Shown here piece by piece: positions 55,567 to 64,000 of a DNA stretch of 64,000 nt (positions are counted from its first letter, which is position 1; each line of letters starts with the position of its first letter). A model generated the notes under the pieces. It worked only from the letters and a program-made list of their open reading frames with translations, ran no database searches and was not told the DNA's origin. The DNA comes from Pseudopithomyces maydicus (Eukaryota > Ascomycota > Dothideomycetes > Pleosporales > Didymosphaeriaceae), in NCBI GenBank assembly GCA_026873275.1, contig JANTUC010000001.1, positions 434,001 to 498,000 of the forward strand, written 5' to 3'. A program made the translations under genes and the position numbers.

Positions 55567-56938
55567 CTACCGCTGGAGCCAGGAAGCCAGGTAGAAAGTT
55601 GCCAGGGTGACACCAAGAGCAGCCAATATAGCAGCGTTGCCCATCCTTGTCAAGGCGAGATACGATAAGATACCCACAATGACCTCCCGTCGTCTCCCAT
55701 TGTGTCCCCTCGTTTTCCACTCGGGGTTGATCGGGAAGGGAGGATTTGAGCGAATATCTTCCAGATCTACAGGCAGTGGTCTATCATCAATACGTACCGA
55801 TAAGGCTACCGGACGATGATCGGACGTAGATTGGACTGGCAAGGTGGTATATATCTGTGGTTCGAGATCTGAGGCGGCCGATGGGCTTGGCAGGTACAAT
55901 ATTCGATCACACCATGCCGGCCACCGATGCATAGCCCATTCCCATCTGGCATCTGAGTCTGATGCAGGGCGTGTCTGCGTGGCGGAGCGCTTTTGTACAG
56001 AATATTTGTATGTCGGAGGAAAATCGATTGGGAGCTCCACCAAACCATGTAATGTGCGGTTTGCCTTTCTCTCTCTATCCAATTGATCCTTCTTCAATAG
56101 ATGCGAAAAGTGTCCTGGTAGCTCACTGGATGTTGCTGGCTGAGGGTAGACTTTGTGAGCTTCGGGACCAGGCGATGAGTCGTGCGTTCTATAGTTGAGA
56201 TCACCAGCTACAAACAGATGACTCCTTGGATGGAATAAACCGCTACCTGCCGTCGGCGGCTCGGTGGAAGACCACAATGGGACTTCTTCGCTGAAACTAT
56301 ACGCGGAATCACCATCGCTTGTGAAAACCATGTTTCGTACAAGGTCCTCCCAATTCTATCCGAGCAGAAAGAGCGAAGTCAGCACGTTTCGTAGTGTCTC
56401 GCGAAAGGCCTAGCCACCGCTCTGTAGTCCAGCGACTTACCTTGTTTCTTTCTGCATAGGCGTCCTCATGTGGCGCCAGATGGGCTGCAACGAAGGTCAA
56501 GTCCAATGTGTCCTCGGATCCTGGACGCGACACACCAAGGCGCATTGCAACGGCCCCTTTGTTCCCCATATTCCAGACGCCTACACCCGTCCCCGCTGCT
56601 TGGATGTACTGTATCCTTTCCCTGAACTGGGGTTTTGCGAAAATGACGAGAGCAGTCAAGCCGAGGCTGCGAGTGGCGACATGTTCGAGACGCTCACCGC
56701 CATGGCTGTGTAGATGGGCAGCGAGATGAACGGTTGTAGTTATACGATCGAAGTATGGTTTGAGGTAGGAGCCCCCGAGGAAACTATATGCGATGGGAGC
56801 GACTTCCTGCAGGGAGATGGCGAGGACATCAGGAATGGCGGCAGCTTGGGGGAGGGCATCAAACAAGGACGCGGCAAGAGCTTCCGGGTTCACTTGGTGC
56901 CGTGCACAGTTGAAAGTCAGTAGGTATGTGTTTATCAT
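55567..56938 (-). CDS. INP54: Phosphatidylinositol 4,5-bisphosphate 5-phosphatase, Inp54-like
   Basis: Inp54 removes the 5-phosphate from PI(4,5)P2 at the ER. Two exons (56938-56441 and 56355-55567; intron GTAAGT...GGATAG) give 428 residues. The N terminus INTYLLTFNCAR matches the 5-phosphatase fold. Motifs are NKGAVAMRL, GDLNYR (about 219), PAWCDRIL (about 313) and SDHRPV (about 343). The C terminus is hydrophobic (VIVGILSYLALTRMG...LAALGVTLATFYLASWL), consistent with the tail anchor of Inp54. The intron restores ERNK-NWEDLVRNMVF. The gene is divergent from the dehydrogenase at 57726. Confidence 0.93.
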
Positions 56939-57316
56939 GGTCGAGCGGCGTTGTCAGCTTCAGTCAGCGGGCCAGGAAATTGTTGAGAGCGATCGCCACG
57001 TCCGCTACAGCTACCAAGAGGATTGGCAAGCACCACACGCGCAGATGGCCCGTCTCTTGCCTGTTTGATTCGGCGCCTCGTACGAAAGTGCTGATCAGGC
57101 TTGCAACAGGCGGTGGAGCAGTCGAGTGGCGGGGCACGTGCGTGAATGTCCGCACTCTAGTTGCGAGCACACCAGAAGCTGGCGGGGGCCGTGCTGGGTG
57201 TTTCTGCTGTGGCGTGGCTGCTCGGGCGGTGGGGGGTTTGGTCGTGTTGAAGAGCAAGGGAGGCGAAGAGGGCGTCCAGGCAAAGATGCCGAGATGGTGG
57301 CCGTCGAAAGGGAAGA

Positions 57317-57348
<32 letters not shown>

Positions 57349-57725
57349 TGCAACAGTGGAGGGAAGAGCGGGTCAAAGCTCCCACTCCACGGGGAAGCTC
57401 TCCGCGATACGTCATGGCCGCCGCCCTCTGCCACTGTCCTCTGTCCTCAGCACTCCTCTGACGGATATGGCGGAGCGTCAATCTACACACTCCATACAGC
57501 TCTGAACACCCGTGCCTGCCGTCGGTGCCGTGACTGTGCTATCCATTGCCCGTCTTCGCTGTTGTCGAGCCCTGGCTGAGTTGTGCATCGAGTCTAGTTC
57601 CGAACGAGAGCTTGTGCATAATTGAGCTCGCGATAGTTCGATCCTTTGCTTTTCTTGGAGCCCCACGTTTCCTGGGGCCATTACTCTCCCGTTCTACCCT
57701 TCTGTGCTCCTGCACACTTTCCATC
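56939..57725. promoter_or_regulatory. Divergent promoter region, inp54 and dehydrogenase
   Basis: About 790 bp with a CTG trinucleotide-type repeat at 57316-57351. No gene is supported; the long plus-strand frame through here is due to G+C bias. Confidence 0.45.
57316..57351. repeat. CTG/GCTG trinucleotide repeat
   Basis: About 36 bp of CTG units interrupted by GGT (GCTGCTGCTGCTGGTGCTG...). It lies in the inp54-dehydrogenase spacer. Confidence 0.85.
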
Positions 57726-59004
57726 ATGTTCAGATCCCCAGTTCTGCGCCGCATTGCGTGCGCTGCACCCATCCAAGTCCCTCGGACAGCAACCCGACCA
57801 TTGTCCCGACCATCGTCCCGACCATTCTCGTCTGCGCCAGCTCGCTTCGACAAAGAATCCAAGAATGACGATGTTGACAATGCTACCACATCGAGTGAGC
57901 CTGGAGCGAGCGGTGACCACGAAGGACAGTACGCACGTACTCAAGACGACATCCGTGTCGAGTACCCCGAAGAGAAAGACCTGCCTCGCTCCTTGCCTGT
58001 CCAGGGTCGAGGAGGTTATCACTTCAAGCGAACCCTAGCTTCGTTTTCTTTGGATGGGCGCGTGGGCGTCGTGACGGGTGGAGCACGAGGACTGGGACTT
58101 GTCATGGCCCAGGCGCTTGTCGCTTCTGGGGCAGACGTAGCATTGGTCGACATGAACAGGGACGAGGCCCAGAAGTCTGCCCAACAACTCGTCGAAACCT
58201 TCAAGAACGAGAACCCAGGCGCTGACAAGTACGATGACCTGCCTGTGTGATTCTCACAAGCTCACACCCCAACAGACTACCCAAAGTGACAGCCCATTTC
58301 TGCGACGTCTCCAGCCCGACATCTGTCAACCAGTCCTTGGCAGAGATCCTGAAGGCTCACGGCAGGGTGGATAACCTGGTGACTTCTGCCGGGTTCACGG
58401 AAAACTACAATGCCATCGACTACCCCCACGACCGGATGCAGAAGCTCTGGGGAGTCAACGTGGACGGCACCTACCTCTATGCCGTGGCAGTTGCCAAACA
58501 CTTGATGGAGAGGCAGGCGCCGGGAAGCATTGTCATGATCGGCAGCATGTCTGGCTCCATCGTCAACGTGCCGCAACCTCAGGCGCCCTACAACGCTGCA
58601 AAGGCCGCCGTGCGACATCTTGCATCGAGCTTGGCTGTCGAGTGGGCACACGCTGGGATCCGCGTCAACTGCATCTCTCCTGGATACATGCTGACGGCGC
58701 TGTACGTATCCGAGCGATGCCTGGACGACATGTTTGGACGACGGACACACCAGCTAACATGGCAACAGAACCAAGAAGATCCTGGATGACAACCCAGAGC
58801 TCCAGAAGCAGTGGACGTCTTTGATCCCCGTGGGAAAGATGGGACGGCCCGAGGATCTCATGGGCGCTGTCACGTTCCTTGCCAGCGATGCCAGTCTCTA
58901 CGTAACGGTATGTGCCCTGGACCATGTTGCGGTGCTGCAGTGCCGTACTAACAAGCTCGCAGGGAGCCGACTTGAGGGTGGACGGGGCGTACACGTGCAC
59001 GTGA
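57726..59004 (+). CDS. Short-chain dehydrogenase (D-arabinitol/sorbose type) with mitochondrial presequence
   Basis: Four exons (57726-58228, 58276-58701, 58769-58907, 58963-59004) give 369 residues. The N terminus is basic and Ser/Ala-rich (MFRSPVLRRIACAAPIQ...RPFSSAPAR), like a mitochondrial presequence with an R-x-F-S|S cleavage site. The SDR core has the NADP(H) motif TGGARGLG (about 117), NLVTSAG, MIGSMSGSIVN with the catalytic Ser, YNAAKAA with Tyr and Lys (about 273), and the end GADLRVDGAYTCT. Similar fungal enzymes act on polyols and ketoses (D-arabinitol 2-dehydrogenase, sorbose reductase). Intron 1 is best placed at 58229-58275; a donor 27 bp later would leave only about 20 bp of intron. 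Confidence 0.92.
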
Positions 59005-59531
59005 GGACTTGATTTCCAAGGTTATCCACGTCGTGGCCAGGCCAGTCGGTCTATTCATCTGTAATCAGGTGCCCGGGTGGAGTGAGGGGTGGGGCATGGG
59101 TGGCCGGCATCTAGTATCTACCTACCATGTGAATGTAATCGGTCGGCCGCTCTTTCGTGATGCGTTGCAATGCATGCCGTGGGGATGCACCTGGGCATAC
59201 GTGTAGCATCGTGAGGCTTGACGAGGCACAGCACAGCGAGCCGTCATGTCCCCCATGTCCCCCATGTCCCCTTGCCCGAGGCCAGACTGAGCTGCATCCT
59301 CGCTGCCGGGTGTTCAGTTCAGTCCAGACAATCAAGCTTTGCGGCCCGTGCTGCATGCCCGCCGCCCGAACCTGAACGCCGCACCAGGTGCGACAGCCGC
59401 ACACAAGCCACACCCACCCTCCCATCTCCAGACCCTGACCACGATGACGCTGAAGTCGAAGCCCGGCCGATTACTCGCATAGCCAGTCCAGCCCATCGTT
59501 ACCTCCTCCTTCGCGGCCTCGTTCCGCAACT
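59005..59531. other. Intergenic region upstream of the Rab GAP gene
   Basis: It contains three near-perfect ATGTCCCCC repeats (59245-59272) and a pyrimidine-rich leader. No gene is supported. Confidence 0.5.
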
Positions 59532-62500
59532 ATGTTCAACATCTCGAACCTGGTACAGAAAGCGCAGCAGTTCATCGAACCCACGCTCAGCATAGCCACC
59601 GGGCCTGCAACCACCGCCGACCGCCGTCCTTCCAAGGCAAATCTCTTTCGCCACCAGTTCCGCCTGCCGGACTCGCAGAACCCGCTCCAGGAGATCACCG
59701 CAGAGCTCACCCTTCCGCCCCACCACTCCACGAGGGGCTCTGGCGACCCCTCCCCGGACAAAGATCGCAGCCAGGGCAACCACTATGTGGGCAAGCTGCA
59801 CCTGAGCGAGCAGTATCTCTGCTTCTCCACCCAGGGCTCGAGCTTCGTCAACACTGCCAGCCTGAGCTCCTCGAGCAGCTATACTGGCCAGACCCACGGG
59901 GCAGGACCCGCCGGCAATGGCTTCACCCTACCATTGTGCGCCATTCGCAGGGTCGAGCGCCTGCACAGCCAGAGCTACATGTTTGCCCTGGCCATAACAA
60001 CCTGGAACGGAACCCCGGACCCAAAGGGCAAGCCCCCCAGTGGACAGAAGCTCACCATCCAGCTCGCCGGCAGCAGGCAAGCCTGTGAGCGATTCTGCGA
60101 CGGCCTCAAGAAAGGTCTTAGGGAGGGTGTGAAGGAAGTCGAGAACCTTCGCACCGTTGTGCGTGATGCCTATTCTGAGTACCTGCTCTTGACAGACGGC
60201 GACGATAAAAAAGCTACAGGGGAAGAGAGCAAGCCCGAACGGGAGCACCCGGACACCGGGCTGGGCTTGATATTCAGATATCCTGGCAACGCGCGGAAGT
60301 TGAGAGATGCGACCAAGATAAGGCTCTGGAAAGAGTATCTTCGGGGTATGCTACACCACCCACCACCCACCACCCACCATGGCGTGTAAAGACTTACGTA
60401 TCTTGTAGAAAATGGCCGCAGTGCTACCCTCATCCGACAACCCACATTTCACAAGCTCATCCGTGTCGGTCTTCCGAACAGGCTACGAGGCGAGATATGG
60501 GAATTGGCATCTGGCTCGTTTTTCCTGCGCCTGCAGAATCCACAACTTTATACTGAGACGCTGGCCAAATACTCTGGGCGGGAATCTCTCGCCATAGATG
60601 AGATAGAAAAGGATCTCAACCGGAGCTTGCCCGAGTACCCTGGGTTCCAAAGCGAAGAAGGCATCGGCCGGCTGCGAAGGGTCCTGACCGCTTATAGTTG
60701 GACCAACGAAGACGTTGGATACTGCCAGGCGATGAACATTGTCGTGGCGGCATTGCTGATGTATGTGACACTTTCAAATGTTATGGAACCCCGTCTAAAC
60801 TTACAAGCTACATGTCCGAACCGCAAGCTTTTTTTCTGCTTTCCATTCTGTGCGACCGTCTTTTGCCTGGTTATTATTCTCAGACCATGTACGGCACGCT
60901 ACTCGATCAGCGCGTTTTCGAATCCCTTGTTGAAAAGACCATGCCCATCCTGTGGGACCACTTGGTTAAATCCGATGTGCAATTATCCGTTGTATCCTTA
61001 CCCTGGTTTCTTTCGCTTTATATCAACTCGATGCCACTTATATTCGCATTTCGCGTACTAGATGTTTTTTTCCTCGAGGGCCCAAAGGTTTTGTTCCAGA
61101 TCGGCCTGGCGATTCTTCGTATCAACGGCGAAGAACTTTTAGACGCTTCCGACGATGGGACCTTTATTTCGGTGCTCAAGTCTTATTTTGCGCGATTGGA
61201 TGAGTCTGCGCATCCAAAATCGGAGAACCCGAAGCTGCGGGCTGTCACCAGATTCCAAGAGCTGATGGTTGTTGCATTCAAAGAATTCGCCGGTATCACC
61301 CAGAACACCATTTCCGAACAACGAGCGAAGCACAAAGATGCCGTGCTCGAGAGCATCGAAAGCTTCACAAAGCGAACGTCGATACGAAATCTTGGCCCTG
61401 AGAGCAAGAAGTTAAGTGTCAACGACCTCGGTTTCTTGTATGACAAGTTCTATACAATACTCTACGACCGACAGCAACGTGCGGAGATTATGCAGCAGGA
61501 GGCGGAAAGAAAGGCGAAGGGTGGCAGAGCCAAGGCAGCCGAGATCGTGACCGGTTTCTCGTCTGCGAGTGTCGAGAAGGGAAGAGTCGCGCTTGGTGCG
61601 AGTACTACTCAGATGGACTATGATGCTTTCAGAGAGTTTTTGGCTGGTATGTTGAACATGGTGATCTCTGATCGTGACTCAAAAGATTGGAAACTAAGAT
61701 GCAAGCAGGGCTCACGAAATGGGCAATCACCGATTCGCCTAGCTCACCTCCTGAGGCGAATGGCGTTCAGGCATCACATTCTTATTTCGGCAACAGTATC
61801 AGAAGCCGACCAACAATATCACCATGGGGCTCTGGTCCCGAGCCTGCGGATCATGATTTCATGCGGCGACTGTTTAGGCGCTGGGATGCTGACATGGCAG
61901 ACTCGCTATCACTCCAAAATGTCGTTGCAGGGTTCGCTGCCGTTAAAGGCTCGAAAGACATTATGACCAATATCAGCTACTTCTTCGAGCTATATGATGA
62001 CGACGGTGACGGAAGAGTGGATCGCGAAGGTATTCTTCGGATATCTGAAGCTCTCTTGTTCCTTTCCAGAAGAGGATTCGATGGATCGACAAGTCCATCC
62101 TCGTCCATGACCGACGTAAGGTCTGGCAACAGCCCCGACCGAGGGACTCGTGACGAACAGTTTCTCAGCAGTGTGTCTGCTTTTATAAGGAGATGTTTTG
62201 AATATGCCGATCCAGACCATCCTTCCAACCAGGACAACCAAGCCGTCGACGAGGTCAAGGATGATCTGGACAGCTTCGCAATCGGAAGTGATGATGAGGA
62301 TGATCTTATCGATTTCGGAACCGAACCCAATACCCCCACGGTCCCGAAGTCAGCAAGTCCGACTGTGACGAAGCGGGAGAGGCAGTCTGTTGAACTGACA
62401 GGCTCGAACACAGACCCTCTTAGTTTCTCAGGCGATTCAACGAACGACTTGGAGGGACCAGGAAAATCGGACAAAGCCAAAGCCGCAAATGCTGCGTTGG

Positions 62501-63078
62501 ATCCTAATAAACCTCTCTACATCACTTTGCCGACATTTCGCATGGTCATCCTCGCTGATGAGAACCTGGAGCAGTTTTTCGAGATAGATTTTTCTGCATC
62601 CTTCCGTCTCGCGGATGCGCCGCAAGCCTCCCAACTCTCCGCTTCCAATCTCACCACGTTCTCCAATGCCGGTCAACAAGTTGCCGCGGCATCATCTGGC
62701 ATGGCAGGCGCCGTGGGTGGGGCGGGTGCTGGCGTGGTACCCCCAGGCAAGGGTCTACGAGGTATGCTCGACAACATCGTCAGTGACGGCATGCGAGTTG
62801 CCGCAGAGGTTAGGAGGAGAATGGACGAAGCATCCCAGGATCTGGACAAAGAAGCACGGCACGGACGCGATGACGAGGATGAAGAGGAAGACACAAGTCA
62901 CGGTAAGGATACAGATTTACTAGAGGGTGCAGAAACGGCAGATGTGGACACATCGAAGGACACGGTGCCAGTACCAAGCCTATTGACCCCGGATGGCGCG
63001 TCAGCCGGATCGGAGATGAATACATCGAGGGACCGTCGCGCAAGCGATGCTAGTAGAAAGACGATGTTTGAACGATGA
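59532..63078 (+). CDS. GYP2: Rab GTPase-activating protein Gyp2/Mdr1-like (GRAM-TBC-EF hand)
   Basis: Four exons (59532-60345, 60409-60760, 60808-61646, 61709-63078) give 1,124 residues. A GRAM-type domain lies in the first 205 residues (GKLHLSEQYLCFST). The TBC domain (about 290-560) has the catalytic Arg finger in IEKDLNRSLPE and the Gln finger in VGYCQAMNIVV. An EF-hand loop (DDDGDGRVDREG, about 764) and an acidic Ser-rich tail follow. This order is that of yeast Gyp2 and TBC1D8/9. Such GAPs act on Ypt6- or Ypt7-family Rabs. Intron 1 contains a CCCACCA repeat. Intron 3's acceptor at 61708 gives FLAGLTKWA. Confidence 0.93.
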
Positions 63079-64000
63079 AGATCTGGTTGAGGCTGGGTCG
63101 GCTGGGCATTGGAGTTTATGATATCATGTGGGATGAGATTTATTTAGCATTGACGGTCGTGCTGTTTGTCTTTATGGGCGCATGAGAGCTGCATGTAGTT
63201 TCAAGAACCACTGTTCCCGTCGGAGTATTTATTCGCTGTATGATATTTCAGAACCTCGAGGCATTGTCCGTCTGCTTCTACCCGTAACATGGCGGTTTTA
63301 GATTCCTACTTTTTGCTTGCTCGCCGTACCTGCATTTCGCGACCAGGGCCTCCACATCCTCTTAACCCATTCTTGGCTGGTGCCGCGGTTACGCGCGGGG
63401 TAATACGGGGAGCTCGGCCTACACATCGCGCGACGCCATGCAAGGTCCCTCTCGGCTCAACACAATTACCTTTACCACACGCGTGACCAAACTCCAGCGG
63501 TGCTCATTCTACTCGACACGGACGACTTGTGCCAACGCATCTCTCGGCAAGGTGGACTCTTTGCTAGCCTACTCCACACGGGGGGTCTGTTCGATACCTA
63601 CTAGTGCCCAGTAAACATGTATCGCTCTCTGCGCAACCTGCAATATTTTAAGCCGGGAACGACACGGTGGAGAGATGATAGTAGAGGATTGATCACGACG
63701 GCAAAAGGTGGGATAACAAATGGGGTGTGCAATCTCACAGCAATTAGTTGGATGGCGATCGCTAACGTCTGGGTCAGCCTCCACCTATACCGACCAAAAG
63801 ATCGCAGCACTTCAGCGGAGAAGGAAAGGTAGAACCTCTCACACGATCGTATGCCGTAGGTCCGGCTGAAGTATGCTTGAATCATCTCGTGATGCGATAA
63901 GCCAGCGCTGACAAGAAATCAAGCCTCCGTTATTGTTGCAGACTGTGCCACAAAACTTCAGGGAGATAGTCAAAAAGTTCGGAGACCGAAACGCGTAGGT
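63079..64000. other. 3' intergenic region, no supported gene
   Basis: Frames at 63289-63486 (plus) and 63569-63885 (minus) are short, overlap each other, and have no recognisable features. A G-run near 63577 sits beside GTTCGATACC, which resembles a tRNA B box, but no cloverleaf could be drawn. Confidence 0.45.

Noticed and set aside
56926..57579. 217-codon plus-strand frame upstream of the dehydrogenase
   Set aside because: It spans the CTG repeat in the inp54-dehydrogenase spacer, with no protein features.
63560..63620. Possible tRNA (GTTCGATACC resembles a B box)
   Set aside because: No matching A box at the right distance and no acceptor or anticodon stems could be drawn.

Overview
The window is nuclear DNA of a filamentous ascomycete (Pezizomycotina). 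Genes carry one to six short introns, mostly 45-70 bp with GT-AG ends, intergenic spacers are short, and leaders are pyrimidine-rich. The gene content is typical of moulds: a Ssk1 response regulator, haspin, Irc22, Vma11, a secreted feruloyl esterase, an RVT-type reverse transcriptase and LPREIR/IYE-motif proteins. Several features suggest Dothideomycetes, but that is an inference. I see no bacterial operons, rRNA, convincing tRNA genes, CRISPR arrays or intact transposons.

Layout. 1-3,057: a partial secreted serine carboxypeptidase (-), a 1.3 kb gap, then the vacuolar Rab GTPase Ypt7 (+). 3.7-8.2 kb: an EamA/SLC35F-type transporter (+), tRNA pseudouridine synthase Pus4 (-), and divergently a Cwf23/DNAJC17-type J protein of the spliceosome (+). 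9-16 kb: a feruloyl esterase (+), a short LPREIR-motif protein (-) and a large DExH helicase of the DHX29/DHX57/Ucp12 class (-). 16-24 kb: aprataxin Hnt3 (+), ER protein Irc22 (-), a tandem CCCH zinc-finger protein (+), a two-TM protein (+) and an EthD-like protein (-). 24-32 kb: the Rho1 exchange factor Rom2 (-), divergent from V-ATPase subunit c' (+), then a PKA catalytic subunit (+). 32-40 kb: a disordered CxxC protein (-), Ssk1 (+) and haspin (+). 40-50 kb: a 5'-nucleotidase-like phosphoesterase (+), a second LPREVR-motif protein (+), the RVT gene (+) and, convergent to it, a Rieske-type oxygenase whose Rieske cluster is missing (-). 49.3-55.6 kb is gene-poor, with one small Cys-rich ORF. 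55.5-63.1 kb: Inp54-type 5-phosphatase (-), a mitochondrial-type short-chain dehydrogenase (+) and a Gyp2-type Rab GAP (+). 63.1-64 kb shows no gene.

The genes are mostly dispersed housekeeping and signalling genes, not a cluster for one pathway. Loose themes are vacuole and membrane traffic (Ypt7, Gyp2-type GAP, Vma11, Inp54) and stress or cell-wall signalling (Ssk1, Rom2, PKA).

Three observations stand out. (1) Three conserved genes (PUS4, the DExH helicase, ROM2) each come back into frame, to an exact codon count, if one base is added to a G/C run; this points to homopolymer undercalls in the assembly. (2) The Rieske-type oxygenase keeps its mononuclear-iron ligands but has lost all Rieske ligands. 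(3) The RVT gene is intact and intronless, with a complete RT catalytic triad. Exon coordinates were read by hand from splice signals, phase and family conservation.
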